From: Pseudomonadota bacterium
GTDB taxonomy: Bacteria > Pseudomonadota > Gammaproteobacteria > Steroidobacterales > SZUA-146
Reading direction: 5' to 3'
NCBI GenBank assembly: GCA_039028935.1
Contig: JBCCHD010000033.1
Span: 1 to 43,341, forward strand
Length of the DNA stretch: 43,341 nucleotides
A model generated the notes under the pieces. That model saw only the letters and a program-made list of their open reading frames with translations, had not been told where the DNA came from and made no database searches. Numbering within the stretch: position 1 is the stretch's first letter; each line of letters opens with the position of its first letter. The position numbers were made by a program, and so were the translations under genes. Shown here piece by piece: positions 1 to 9,138 of the stretch.

Positions 1-107
1 CGAGTCGCCGCCCGCGGGTCCGACCAGATGCGAGATCGCGCCTGGGGCCGTCATCTGCGGCCCCTCGCACTGCGCCGCCGAGAACGGATCGACGGTCAGC
101 ACGCCCG
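1..107 (-). other. High-GC foreign-looking segment at contig end (minus-strand coding-like)
   Basis: This stretch is far more GC-rich than the rest of the window. On the minus strand it is open through the window edge, with codons ending almost always in G or C and a plausible peptide containing LTVDPFSAAQCEGP and APGAISHLVGP. On the plus strand the in-frame continuation of gltX (SRRPRVRPDARSRLGPSS) does not resemble any glutamyl-tRNA synthetase. The simplest reading is that the contig is chimeric here, with the break between about 95 and 117. I do not recognise the protein. A genuine rearrangement that truncates gltX is the alternative. Confidence 0.55.
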
Positions 108-1100
108 ACAACCGGCAATACCCGTTTTACCGATTTGATTCGGGGTGAGCTCATGGTTGACAACAGTGAGATAGACGATCTGATCATTCAGCGCAGTGAT
201 GGTACCCCCACCTACAACCTCACCGTGGTGGTGGATGATGCGGATATGAATATCTCTCATGTCATACGAGGTGATGATCATATTTCAAACACCTTTAAGC
301 AGGTGAACATTTTTAATGCACTGGGTTATTCGTTGCCCGAGTTCGCCCATGTGCCAATGATTTTGGGTGAGGATGGTGCTCGGCTTTCCAAACGCCATGG
401 CGCGGTGAGTGTGCTCGAATACGAAAGACAAGGCTACTTGCCCGAGGCGTTGCTGAATTACCTCGTTCGGTTGGGTTGGTCTCATGGTGATCAGGAACTG
501 TTCACGCGGGATCAGATGATCGAACTTTTCGATGTGAAAGACGTCAACAAAGCAGCCTCGTCGTTCAACGTCAGCAAACTTAACTGGCTTAATCAGCAAT
601 ACATCAAACGGTGTGACATCGATCGACTTGCAAAGCTACTGGCCGTGCATTTGCAGCGGCGTGGCATCGAGCACTCAAACGGACCCGACCTGGCACAGGT
701 GGCTAAAATCTATCAAGAGCGTGCGGAGACGCTTGAAAAATTGGCGGATCAGGTCGCCTATCTTTTTGAGGATTTTGATGCGTACGACGAAACGGCCGCG
801 AAGAAATTTCTGCGTCCTGTCAGCATCGAGCCTGTCAAGCACTTCCATGCGGCGCTCGAGCAGCTCGAAGACTGGCAGGTCCATAGGATTGAAGCCGCGG
901 TGGAAGACACGCTCGAGAAGTTCGAACTGAAAATGCCCAAACTCGCTCAACCGATTCGCGTTGCGGTGACAGGATCATCCTCTTCACCGTCGATTGGGCA
1001 AACGTTGTCTGTGGCAGGTAAAGCGCTTGCGTTAAAACGAATCTCACAGGCAATTGAGTTTATGGAGAACAGGCAGAGACAGGCTGCTCGCAATGAGTGA
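108..1100 (+). CDS. gltX: Glutamyl-tRNA synthetase, 5'-truncated by the junction
   Basis: GltX charges tRNA-Glu with glutamate using ATP in the cytoplasm. Recognisable GltX sequence starts at about GNTRFTDLIRGE (from 114). It continues through NSEIDDLIIQRSDGTPTYN, HVIRGDDHISNT and the class I KMSKS-type loop LSKRHGAVSV. Next come the conserved LLNYLVRLGWSHGDQE block and the alpha-helical anticodon-binding C-terminus ending in a VAVTGSSSSPSIG segment. Only about 330 of the usual roughly 470 residues are present. The N-terminal Rossmann part with the HIGH motif is absent because the sequence changes character upstream of about 110. No start codon should be assigned; TTG 135 and ATG 153 are internal. 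The order gltX, tRNA-Ala(GGC), tRNA-Glu is familiar from gammaproteobacteria, although here the tRNAs are separated by polysaccharide genes. Confidence 0.96.
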   Translation, partial: TTGNTRFTDLIRGELMVDNSEIDDLIIQRSDGTPTYNLTVVVDDADMNISHVIRGDDHISNTFKQVNIFNALGYSLPEFAHVPMILGEDGARLSKRHGAVSVLEYERQGYLPEALLNYLVRLGWSHGDQELFTRDQMIELFDVKDVNKAASSFNVSKLNWLNQQYIKRCDIDRLAKLLAVHLQRRGIEHSNGPDLAQVAKIYQERAETLEKLADQVAYLFEDFDAYDETAAKKFLRPVSIEPVKHFHAALEQLEDWQVHRIEAAVEDTLEKFELKMPKLAQPIRVAVTGSSSSPSIGQTLSVAGKALALKRISQAIEFMENRQRQAARNE

Positions 1101-1151
1101 TTGTAAGAGTGGTTCCTCGTGCCCTGAAATGGCTTAAGTGAGATCAATAGA

Positions 1152-3848
1152 ATGATAAAACACATTCACCTGCCACCTCGTCCAGTCTTTGTGGCCACCA
1201 CGCTCGTGGCATTGTGCCTGATGGGCTGGTGCTTTCCTGTTCACGCGCAGACGATTACACCGTCTCAATTGCAACAACTCGAAAATCTAACGCCTGCGCA
1301 AAAACGTCAATTAATCAATGCGTTAGGTGGAACGATTCCCGGTTCGTCCAGCGATGAACAGCGAGAAACAAACGACTCCGCGATGGAGATTACGGTGCCT
1401 GAGCTCGACGAGCCGGAGCCCCAATCCGATCGTATTGAAATCGCCGCACTCGATTTTCTGATCGTTGATTTGTCGGTTGACGAGTCGTTTGATGGGCGGT
1501 TGCTCGACAGTGTATCCCGTGCACTGGGGCGCAATGTGTATCAAATCGATTCGCAAGGGTTTCTCGACTTCCCTGGTGCTGGCGCTATTATGCTATCGGG
1601 CCTGACTGATGAAGAAGCGCAATTGAGGCTGACCGCCGAACCCGCTCTAAGAGATGTATTTGTCCATGTGTCTCGATTGCCGGTGACCGCCAGCGGTTCA
1701 GCGTCGCTCGAGCCGTTTGGTCACGACCTGTTCAAAAGCTCGGCCGGCAGTTTTACGCCAGCCAGTGATCTACCTGTTCCGGTCAATTATACACTCGGGG
1801 TCGGCGACGAATTGTCGCTGTTGATTTACGGTCAGTACAACGCCAGCTACAACCTGCGTATCGATCGCAATGGGGCCATCGTTGTACCGGAAATCGGACC
1901 GGTGCAGGTCTCCGGAATGGCATTGTCCGATGCACGAGCGGAGCTGGCCGAACGGGTCACCAGTCGTTATATCGGTGTTGATGTGTCGCTGAAGCTTGGT
2001 GAACTAAGGTCGATTCAAGTGTTTGTTCTGGGCGACGTCACTAATCCCGGTTCTTACACCGTCAGTAGTCTGGCAACAATAACCAATGCGCTATTTATCT
2101 CTGGCGGTATCTCAACCAATGGTTCGCTCAGAGGTGTGCAGTTAAAGCGCCGGAACAAAGTTGTGGGCGTGCTCGATCTGTATGAGCTATTGCTCAAGGG
2201 CAATACGCGACAGGATTTACGGCTGCGTCAGGGCGATGCCATTTTTGTTCCGCCTGTTGCTGAGCAGGTGTCGGTGTTTGGGCGTGTTAAACGACCTGCC
2301 ATTTACGAACTGGCTGGTGAGAGCACGGTCAATGAGGTGATTGCATTGGCAGGCGGTTTACTACCGGATGCATTTACCCGTCAAATCCGCATTGAGAAAT
2401 ACGATGACGCGGGCAAAAAATCGATAGTTGTGTCTGACATTCAAAATGGCAGCACCGTTCGTGTCGGGGCGGGCGATCAACTTGAAGTGTTACGTGCTCT
2501 CGACCAGGTTACCGATGCAGTAACGCTTCACGGGCATATTGACCGTAATGTCAAAGTTCAATGGCGTTACGGAATGCGGCTGCTGGATCTAATTCCCGAT
2601 GCCGAGCTGTTCCAGCTTCAGGCGGATCAGAGCTACATTCTGATCCGACGTAAAAATGAGCAGACTGGTGAGATTCGATTGCTAAGTGCCAACTGGCAGC
2701 TGGCGCGCAACAACCCTCTGAGCGAACAAAACAAGCCATTGGACAAAGGCGACGCGGTGTACGTGTTTTCGCTTGACACGGATCGCGCGGAGCGCATCGC
2801 GCCACTTGTCAATGAAATTCGACGACAGGCTGGTAACGAAGAGAGTGTACAAACGGTTTTTGTACAAGGAGGCGTTCGATCCGGCGGCGAATTTCCTTAC
2901 GAATCCGGAATGCGCGTGAGTGATTTGCTCCGGGCCGCAGGCGGTATTCGTGATCACGCGTTCCAAGAAAGTGCTGAACTTACCCGCACCACTGAAATCA
3001 ATGGGCGGTTCGATACCAGACATATCGCTCTGTCGCTCCGTGATCTTGATTCCGTCCCTGCCGAGGATCTGCAGCTTGTGCCCGGCGATGTGATGACCGT
3101 CAAGGAAATGCCGCTTTGGCGTGAGCGACAGCGCGTCGAGATCGTCGGAGAGATTGAATTTCCCGGCACCTATTCTGTGTCACGCGGCGAGCGGCTTTCA
3201 ACGGTTGTCGCTCGTGCCGGCGGCCTGACCGACATGGCCTTTGCTGGCGGTTCCGTGTTTTTGCGTGACGACTTGCGTGAGCGAGAGCAAAAGCAAATTG
3301 AGCGATTAGCCAGTCGCGTGCGGGCGGAAATTAATGCCATCGGTGGCGGCGACCGAGCCGAGGCGCGCTCGCGGGCGGAAGCTCTCTTGCAACAACTGGA
3401 AGGCTCTGAAGCGTTGGGGCGACTCGTGATCGACTTGTCGCTGGCGATGCTCGGCGATCCCCAGCATGACGTGATTCTGGAAGACGGCGATCGACTTGTT
3501 ATTCCTGGCATCAGTCAGGAAGTGACGGTAATTGGTGAAGTGCAGTATCCGACTTCGCACATCTACGACAAGCAACTCGACCAGTCTGCTTATATCTACA
3601 AAAGTGGTGGTGTTACTCGCAATGCCGACGTTAAACGAATCTACGTGATTCGTGCAGACGGTCAGGTTGTCGCGCAGCAGGCTAGTAATTGGTTCAGACG
3701 ATCTGGGGCATCGATCGAAACGCGGCCGGGTGACACGATCGTTGTGCCACTCGATTCCGACCGCATCAGCAACTTGTCACTGTGGACCAGCGTGACGCAG
3801 ATTGTCTACAATATAGGCGTGGCGGCAGCAGCCGTCGCGTCCTTCTAA
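1152..3848 (+). CDS. Wza-like polysaccharide export protein with about six SLBB domains
   Basis: Predicted outer-membrane polysaccharide translocon subunit. A signal peptide covers about residues 1-32 and probably ends VHA-Q; no lipobox is evident, unlike classical lipoprotein Wza. The Poly_export domain lies at about 210-285 (YTLGVGDELSLLIYG, then IGPVQVSGM). SLBB-like repeats follow at about 290, 370, 455, 570, 660 and 788, each of the pattern V-x-G-x-V-x-x-P-G-x-Y (for example VLGDVTNPGSYTV and IVGEIEFPGTYSV). The final 25 residues (LWTSVTQIVYNIGVAAAA) resemble the amphipathic helix that forms the Wza outer-membrane alpha-barrel. At 898 residues it is more than twice the length of E. coli Wza (about 380). 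It sits 51 bp after gltX and about 200 bp before the wzi-like gene. Expected role: export of the polymer made by the downstream cluster. Confidence 0.88.
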   Translation: MIKHIHLPPRPVFVATTLVALCLMGWCFPVHAQTITPSQLQQLENLTPAQKRQLINALGGTIPGSSSDEQRETNDSAMEITVPELDEPEPQSDRIEIAALDFLIVDLSVDESFDGRLLDSVSRALGRNVYQIDSQGFLDFPGAGAIMLSGLTDEEAQLRLTAEPALRDVFVHVSRLPVTASGSASLEPFGHDLFKSSAGSFTPASDLPVPVNYTLGVGDELSLLIYGQYNASYNLRIDRNGAIVVPEIGPVQVSGMALSDARAELAERVTSRYIGVDVSLKLGELRSIQVFVLGDVTNPGSYTVSSLATITNALFISGGISTNGSLRGVQLKRRNKVVGVLDLYELLLKGNTRQDLRLRQGDAIFVPPVAEQVSVFGRVKRPAIYELAGESTVNEVIALAGGLLPDAFTRQIRIEKYDDAGKKSIVVSDIQNGSTVRVGAGDQLEVLRALDQVTDAVTLHGHIDRNVKVQWRYGMRLLDLIPDAELFQLQADQSYILIRRKNEQTGEIRLLSANWQLARNNPLSEQNKPLDKGDAVYVFSLDTDRAERIAPLVNEIRRQAGNEESVQTVFVQGGVRSGGEFPYESGMRVSDLLRAAGGIRDHAFQESAELTRTTEINGRFDTRHIALSLRDLDSVPAEDLQLVPGDVMTVKEMPLWRERQRVEIVGEIEFPGTYSVSRGERLSTVVARAGGLTDMAFAGGSVFLRDDLREREQKQIERLASRVRAEINAIGGGDRAEARSRAEALLQQLEGSEALGRLVIDLSLAMLGDPQHDVILEDGDRLVIPGISQEVTVIGEVQYPTSHIYDKQLDQSAYIYKSGGVTRNADVKRIYVIRADGQVVAQQASNWFRRSGASIETRPGDTIVVPLDSDRISNLSLWTSVTQIVYNIGVAAAAVASF

Positions 3849-4052
3849 CTTCGGCACGACGCTTCGGGTTCGGGTCCGCCTGATCTGTTTGGTTTGCTTA
3901 ACCGGTGGGCCAAACCGAGCATTAGCCCAATATGAACTCGTTTTGCATCGCACTGTTCGCCGGGGCGAGCAAGCGAATGTTCCGCATCGACGGGTACCTG
4001 TGATCTGATCGCTATCCCAAGTGCTGTTGCAACCTATTGGAAGAGAGTTCGC

Positions 4053-5549
4053 ATGGAATTTGCCCGCATACGCAACTTGTTTACTCTGCTTTTGTTCGTG
4101 TTCTGGCTTAACGCGATCGCCGTGCTTGCCGGTCCTTATACCGAGACCGGCGATACGGCGCTTCGACACGACCTCGAATACCTTGCCGACCGAGGCTTGG
4201 TCAGCACGCCTATCACCACCTGGCCGATGAGTTGGGCAGATGTGGCGACGGCACTCGATTCGGTTGACCGGCAGCCTATTAAAAACCCCACGATCCTCAG
4301 ATTGCTCAACCGTCTTGATGCACGGGTTGCCAACAGCACGCGCTGGGGTATTTTGATATCCAGCTACGAAGTTGGCGCCTATGAGAATCTTGATGAACTT
4401 CGAACTTTCGACAAACGGCAGAAAGGCAAGTTTGCGCTCGACAGTCGTCTTTCCTACGTCGGGCGAAATTTTGTGGCGAATGTTCAGCTTGGATTGATTG
4501 ATGACCGAGTCGACTCGAACAGCGTGCGCCTCGACGGAAGCTACATCGGCTATCTCTACAAGAACACGGCAATTCTGGCGGGGAGTCTGGAAAGCTGGTG
4601 GGGGCCTGGTCATGCGGGTAGTCTCATTTTGTCGAGTAATGCACGGCCAGTGCCGGGCGTGACAATACGTCGGAATGTTGCGACCCCGTTCACCATGCCG
4701 GTATTGCGTCATTTGGGCCCCTGGTCGGCGCAGATTTTTGCGCGACGTATGGAAACGGATCGCGGTGTGAGCAATCCGTATCTACTGGGTGCGCGGGTTA
4801 CGATTAAACCATTTCGCTCTCTTGAGCTTGGCGTCAGTCGTACCGCCCAATGGGGGGGGGAAGGTCGACCAGAATCGTTTAGCAGTCTCATTGATTTGAT
4901 CATTGGTCAGGATAATGTCGGCGAGGGCGTGACACGAGAAGATGAACCCGGCAATCAGTTGGCCGGTTTTGATGCGCGCTGGAGTTTGAATCGGTTTGGC
5001 GTACCGATCACCGCTTATGGTCAGTTTATCGGTGAAGATGAGGCCGGCGGGTTTCCGAGTCGATATCTTGGAATGGGTGGGCTCTCCACCAGTTTCGCTT
5101 GGTCGCCCACCCAGTCCACCGTGAGAGTCAATCTCGAATACTCGGATACGACCTGCCAGTTCAATGAAAGCAGTCGTCTGTTTAACTGTGCCTATGCCAA
5201 CGGCCTGTATCCGTCGGGTTATCGCTACAGAGGGCGGGCCATCGGTCATTCCACAGACAGCGACAGCAGCCAACTTGCGCTCATCGCTACAGTGAACTCG
5301 GCCGAAGCGAGTAGCTGGCAGGCGATGATTCGTCGAGGCAAGCTCAACCGAGGCGGGCCACCCGATTCGAGTCACTCGCTATCGGCCACTCGTCAGGACT
5401 ATGTTGATGCGGAGCTGGTGAATGCCCGTCCATTTCGTGGGGGGCAGCTGAAAGTAGGCATTGGCTTCAGGGATGGGGAAACAGTAGAGAGTGGTCAAAC
5501 CGATCGGGAAACGCGCTACTTTATTAACTGGCGAAGCCGCCCACACTAG
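4053..5549 (+). CDS. Wzi-like capsule assembly outer-membrane protein
   Basis: The Wzi family (Caps_assemb_Wzi) consists of outer-membrane beta-barrels that anchor exported polysaccharide to the cell surface. The 498-residue length matches family members. A signal peptide (residues 1-26, ending AVLAG) precedes a helical HDLEYLADRGLV segment typical of Wzi N-termini. A long region of alternating beta strands follows (for example SWWGPGHAGSLILSSNARP and LELGVSRTAQWGGEGRP). A good ribosome site, GGAAGAGAG at 4039-4047, fixes the ATG at 4053. The coding sequence carries a run of nine G at 4852-4860, in frame here; a one-base slip would truncate the barrel. It lies downstream of the Wza-like gene and upstream of the O-antigen genes, so surface retention of that polymer is the likely job. 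Confidence 0.85.
   Translation: MEFARIRNLFTLLLFVFWLNAIAVLAGPYTETGDTALRHDLEYLADRGLVSTPITTWPMSWADVATALDSVDRQPIKNPTILRLLNRLDARVANSTRWGILISSYEVGAYENLDELRTFDKRQKGKFALDSRLSYVGRNFVANVQLGLIDDRVDSNSVRLDGSYIGYLYKNTAILAGSLESWWGPGHAGSLILSSNARPVPGVTIRRNVATPFTMPVLRHLGPWSAQIFARRMETDRGVSNPYLLGARVTIKPFRSLELGVSRTAQWGGEGRPESFSSLIDLIIGQDNVGEGVTREDEPGNQLAGFDARWSLNRFGVPITAYGQFIGEDEAGGFPSRYLGMGGLSTSFAWSPTQSTVRVNLEYSDTTCQFNESSRLFNCAYANGLYPSGYRYRGRAIGHSTDSDSSQLALIATVNSAEASSWQAMIRRGKLNRGGPPDSSHSLSATRQDYVDAELVNARPFRGGQLKVGIGFRDGETVESGQTDRETRYFINWRSRPH
4852..4860 (+). repeat. G9 homopolymer inside wzi-like gene
   Basis: Nine consecutive G bases encode part of W-G-G-E at about residues 267-270 of the Wzi-like protein. 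The frame is open on both sides. Homopolymer G tracts of this length are classic slipped-strand sites in surface genes, but they are also common places for sequencing or assembly error. Confidence 0.6.
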
Positions 5550-5555
5550 CTACGT

Positions 5556-5570
5556 ACTGCACGGTGCAGT
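5556..5570. repeat. 15-bp perfect palindrome after wzi
   Basis: ACTGCAC-G-GTGCAGT, 7-bp arms around one base, begins 7 bp after the wzi stop. There is no T run, so it is not an obvious intrinsic terminator. It could be an operator or a weak stem-loop at the mRNA 3' end. Confidence 0.3.
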
Positions 5571-5642
5571 CACCTGAATGTATCGATTTTCGGCACGTTT
5601 GTAGAAGGGCTGACCCGACCTTATGGCGGTCGTCGCTCCGGA

Positions 5643-5671
5643 TTGACACCCTGTTTGGGCTAGAGTACAGT
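5643..5671 (+). promoter_or_regulatory. Sigma-70 promoter of tRNA-Ala
   Basis: A perfect -35 TTGACA (5643-5648), a 17-bp spacer and a -10 TACAGT (5666-5671) sit just before the tRNA. The expected start near 5679 leaves only a few bases of 5' leader. It is the most convincing promoter in the window. Confidence 0.8.
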
Positions 5672-5684
5672 CCGCTGCCAGAGT

Positions 5685-5760
<76 letters not shown>

Positions 5761-6110
5761 CTCATCGCGCCGGTCGAACCATCGAATCCTCACCTACAGA
5801 CTCACCCGGATCGCTAGCCGCGTTGCCGCACGGGCAGGGTGTGCGCGCATTCGGTGTTTTTGATGGGTTGACGATCTGTGGTGCGCGCCCACTAATCGCG
5901 CCCTCTGACCACGTGCAAGGGGTGGGGAATGCTCAGGCTGGTTCACCAACGTTTGTAACCTGTTGCACGAAGGCCGCGTTGCACCTGCGGATGTGAAAAG
6001 CCTTGAAATAGCACGATTTCTGCTGTTTTTACTGGTCTTTCGCTGCCTGCAAGACTACTATCACGCATAGCTATCGCGGTGCGGTTGCGCCGAAAAAATA
6101 GGAGCCATCG
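5761..6110 (+). other. 350-bp noncoding leader between tRNA-Ala and wzz
   Basis: I see no convincing gene. A 94-codon open frame runs through the tRNA into this stretch and is rejected. The segment presumably holds the promoter and leader of the polysaccharide operon, but I could not identify a good -35/-10 pair. I also found no JUMPstart/ops element (GGCGGTAGCGTG type). The last bases carry the GGAG ribosome site of wzz at 6101-6104. Confidence 0.5.
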
Positions 6111-7085
6111 TTGTCAAACGTTCCGCACAATTCGGATATACCCAACGCGCCAGAATCCACAGAATCCGCGGGGGGGGCAGGCCGGGTTTTGATTGGCGCC
6201 TACGAGCTTCCGCCTGAGTTTCGCGGGCAGGAGATCAGCCTGGCTCAGTTGTGGGAGATTGTTTGGCGGCACAAGTGGATCATCTTTATCGCCTCCTTCC
6301 TGTTCGCCGTCGCGTCTGTTGCGTACGCGCTCATGGCGACCGAATGGTATCGGGCCAACACGTTGCTGGCGCCGGCCGAAAATCAGGGGGCCGAGATGTT
6401 GTCCGGCCAGTTCGGGAGCCTGGCAGGGCTTGCGGGCATCAGCGTGCCTTCGAACGGAAACGGTGAACCATTGGCGGTGCTTAAATCTCGGGAATTTGCG
6501 CGAGAATTCATTACCGAGCTCAATCTGCTGCCGGTATTTTTTGCCGATCAGTACGATGCGAGCTCGGGTAAGTGGATCGATCCGGATCCCAGCAATCATC
6601 CCGATATCCGAGACGCCGTGAAGCTGTTTCATGAACAGATACTCAAAGTGAGTACATCCGACGATAATCTGGTGCAGGTTGGTATTGAATGGACCGATCC
6701 GTTTCTTGCAGCGAACTGGGTTACAACGTTTGTCGAGCGGTTAAACGAGCGGGAACGGCAGCGTGAGCTCAGCGATGCCGAAGCCAATTTGTCATATTTG
6801 CAGGCGGAGCTTGTCGAAACCAACCTCGCGACTATCCAGCATTCCATTGGTCGACTCATGGAGTCGGAACTGCAAAAAGTGATGATGGCACGAGGAAGCA
6901 AAGAGTTTTCTTTTCGTGTTATTGATTCGGCCATCACGCCCAAAGAACGTTCCCGGCCGCGTCGCGCGCTCATTGCAATTGCCGGCACCTTGTTCGGCGG
7001 CTTCCTGGGATTTGTTACTGCGCTGATAATCGGGCTTCGAAGCCACTACCGCGACAGAGATTCGAGTCAGACTCACGATCGCTAA
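6111..7085 (+). CDS. wzz: Wzz-type chain-length determinant (polysaccharide co-polymerase)
   Basis: Inner-membrane protein that sets the modal length of Wzy-made polymer. Transmembrane helix 1 is at about 56-76 ([19 protein letters not shown]). A periplasmic domain follows, with [20 protein letters not shown] and coiled-coil-prone sequence at about 200-245. The proline-containing [11 protein letters not shown] motif leads into TM2 at about 284-309. There is no C-terminal kinase domain or tyrosine tail, so this is a Wzz-like rather than Wzc-like copolymerase. TTG at 6111 is chosen because GGAG sits 6 bases upstream and no better start is present. A G8 tract (6170-6177) lies within codons 20-23. 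It is the first gene of the plus-strand polysaccharide operon. Confidence 0.88.
   Translation: MSNVPHNSDIPNAPESTESAGGAGRVLIGAYELPPEFRGQEISLAQLWEIVWRHKWIIFIASFLFAVASVAYALMATEWYRANTLLAPAENQGAEMLSGQFGSLAGLAGISVPSNGNGEPLAVLKSREFAREFITELNLLPVFFADQYDASSGKWIDPDPSNHPDIRDAVKLFHEQILKVSTSDDNLVQVGIEWTDPFLAANWVTTFVERLNERERQRELSDAEANLSYLQAELVETNLATIQHSIGRLMESELQKVMMARGSKEFSFRVIDSAITPKERSRPRRALIAIAGTLFGGFLGFVTALIIGLRSHYRDRDSSQTHDR
6170..6177 (+). repeat. G8 homopolymer near the 5' end of wzz
   Basis: Eight consecutive G bases encode part of SAGGAG at residues 19-24 of Wzz, in the cytoplasmic tail before TM1. A slip here would abolish the protein. Confidence 0.55.
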
Positions 7086-7102
7086 TCGGTCAGAATTTGC
7101 GC

Positions 7103-8215
7103 ATGGGCACACATTACAATCGTACACGTCACCGCCGACTGTCTCGCGTGCTGGTGACCGGAGCAGCAGGATTTATCGGCTCTGCCGTTGTTCGCCAGTT
7201 AATCGGGTCTTCTGACATCACCGTTGTGAGTGTCGACAAACTCACGTACGCGGGCAATCTCGAGTCGTTGGGTGACGCGCGCACGCACGATCGGCATATT
7301 TTCGAACGCGCCGATATTTGCGACGCCGAGAGAATGAGTGAAATATTGGCTGAGTACAAGCCAGACGCGATCATGCATCTCGCTGCCGAGTCGCATGTGG
7401 ATCGATCGATTCTTGGACCGGCCGCCTTTATCGAATCGAATGTCACGGGCACGGGCGTCCTGCTCGAAGCGGCTCGCGACTATTTCAATACGCTGTCGGA
7501 TGAGCGGCGGGCTGACTTTTGTTTCCACCATATTTCTACCGACGAAGTCTACGGCGATCTTGGTCCCGATGACCCGGCTTTTACCGAACGCTCACCTTAT
7601 GCGCCTAGCTCGCCTTATGCGGCCAGCAAAGCCGCGAGCGATCACCTGGTGCGCGCATGGCACAGAACGTACGGGTTGCCCGTAGTCATCACCAACTGTT
7701 CCAACAATTACGGGCCTTATCAGTTTCCTGAAAAGCTCATTCCACTGATGATTTTGAATGCGGTAGAAGGCAAAGTGCTTCCTGTTTATGGACAGGGCGC
7801 TAACGTGCGCGATTGGCTTCATGTCGAGGATCATGCCGATGCGCTGCGTCATGTTCTGGCGACGGGTGAAAGTGGTCGAACATACAACATCGGTGGACGC
7901 TCCGAGCGCACCAATCTGGATGTGGTCTACGCAATCTGTGATCACGTTGATCGACTGCGACCTCGAGCCGGGCGATCTCGTTGTGAACAGATCGTTTTCG
8001 TCGAAGATCGTCCAGGCCACGACCGGCGCTACGCTATCGATGACTCGCGTTTGAGTAATGAGCTGAACTGGCAACCGAGCCGAACCTTTGATGCGGGACT
8101 CAAGCAAACGATTGAGTGGTATCTGTCGAACAGCGAGTGGGTGGCCAGAGTGCAAAGTGGCGCCTATCGGGAGTGGATTGAAAACAATTACCATCACCGG
8201 AGCCCCTCAGCATGA
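7103..8215 (+). CDS. rfbB: dTDP-glucose 4,6-dehydratase
   Basis: Second step of dTDP-L-rhamnose synthesis: NAD-dependent conversion of dTDP-glucose to dTDP-4-keto-6-deoxyglucose. This is an extended short-chain dehydrogenase. The Rossmann motif TGAAGFIG is at about residues 19-26, with AAESHVDRS and the catalytic STDEVYGDL. YxxxK is seen as YAASK near residue 172, followed by [21 protein letters not shown] 7103 gives 370 residues, slightly longer than the usual 355; TTG 7097 is also in frame and neither has a strong ribosome site. Its stop overlaps the rfbD start (ATGA, 8212-8215). The product could also feed the DegT aminotransferase at 23.0 kb. Confidence 0.96.
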   Translation: MGTHYNRTRHRRLSRVLVTGAAGFIGSAVVRQLIGSSDITVVSVDKLTYAGNLESLGDARTHDRHIFERADICDAERMSEILAEYKPDAIMHLAAESHVDRSILGPAAFIESNVTGTGVLLEAARDYFNTLSDERRADFCFHHISTDEVYGDLGPDDPAFTERSPYAPSSPYAASKAASDHLVRAWHRTYGLPVVITNCSNNYGPYQFPEKLIPLMILNAVEGKVLPVYGQGANVRDWLHVEDHADALRHVLATGESGRTYNIGGRSERTNLDVVYAICDHVDRLRPRAGRSRCEQIVFVEDRPGHDRRYAIDDSRLSNELNWQPSRTFDAGLKQTIEWYLSNSEWVARVQSGAYREWIENNYHHRSPSA

Positions 8216-9138
8216 AGTTACTGCTGTTTGGTGCCAACGGTCAGGTCGGGTGGGAGCTGCGACGCGCGCTGGCGCCGCTAGGCACCGTTGTGGCGCTGGG
8301 GCGCAGCGGGCTCGATGACTACTGCGGCGATCTCAATCAACCGCAGAAGCTGATTGAAACAGTGAGCAAGATGATGCCCGATGTAGTCGTGAATGCCGCG
8401 GCCTATACCGCCGTCGACAAAGCGGAGTCTGAGCAAGAGCAGGCCAGGGCACTAAACACGATTGCACCTGCTACCTTGGCAAAAGCCTCAGCGGATTGCG
8501 GCGCGCTTTTTGTGCACTATTCAACCGACTATGTTTTTGACGGCTCGGGTTCTGCTGCATGGAAAGAAACCGATTCGGCTGCACCTCTAAACGTGTACGG
8601 TTTGAGTAAGTGGCAGGGAGAGGAGTTGGTGCGAGAGGCGCACGATCGGCATCTTGTTTTTCGAACGCAATGGGTATATGCCAACCGCGGACATAATTTT
8701 ATTCGTACCATGCTGCGACTGGCAACCGAGAAAGACCGTCTCGATGTAATCGATGACCAGATTGGCGCGCCAACCGGTGCTGATTTGATCGCCGATGTGA
8801 CGGCGCATGCGGTGCGACATGTGATGCGTGACTCGCAATCGGCCGGCACTTACCATCTGGCCGCTTCTGGCGCGACGTCATGGTTTGACTACGCTCGTTT
8901 TGCTATCGATTCGGCGCGGTCGCAAGCGTGGCCGATTCGAACGAAACGCGACGCGATCCATCCTGTGGCGTCCTCGGCGTTTAAGCAAGCGGCAATGCGC
9001 CCCAAGAACTCGCAGCTCAGCACCCATAAAATCGAGCGACAGTTTAATTTGAGCATGCCGGATTGGAAAGAAGGTGTAGGCCGCGCCGTGGCGGCTCTTA
9101 ACGACGCTCGGGCAACTGGAGGTGGTGGTCATGCGTAA
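8212..9138 (+). CDS. rfbD: dTDP-4-dehydrorhamnose reductase
   Basis: Last step of dTDP-L-rhamnose synthesis: NAD(P)H reduction of the 4-keto group. The 308-residue SDR protein begins with the nucleotide-binding motif [13 protein letters not shown]. It contains [22 protein letters not shown] and the catalytic YGLSK. It overlaps rfbB by 4 bp and rfbA by 8 bp, indicating translational coupling within an rmlBDAC block. Confidence 0.95.
   Translation: MKLLLFGANGQVGWELRRALAPLGTVVALGRSGLDDYCGDLNQPQKLIETVSKMMPDVVVNAAAYTAVDKAESEQEQARALNTIAPATLAKASADCGALFVHYSTDYVFDGSGSAAWKETDSAAPLNVYGLSKWQGEELVREAHDRHLVFRTQWVYANRGHNFIRTMLRLATEKDRLDVIDDQIGAPTGADLIADVTAHAVRHVMRDSQSAGTYHLAASGATSWFDYARFAIDSARSQAWPIRTKRDAIHPVASSAFKQAAMRPKNSQLSTHKIERQFNLSMPDWKEGVGRAVAALNDARATGGGGHA

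Noticed and set aside
1152-1260. Lipoprotein signal in the Wza-like protein
   Set aside because: The Cys in LMGWCFPVHA is preceded by Trp, which does not fit a lipobox; VHA-Q fits signal peptidase I.
3777-4712. 311-codon minus-strand open frame opposite the wzi-like gene and its upstream spacer
   Set aside because: It lies antisense to a well-supported Wzi-like gene, has low-complexity content rich in Arg/Thr/His and no recognisable motif.
5761-6110. Possible JUMPstart/ops (RfaH) element before wzz
   Set aside because: No sequence close to GGCGGTAGCGTG is present in the leader.
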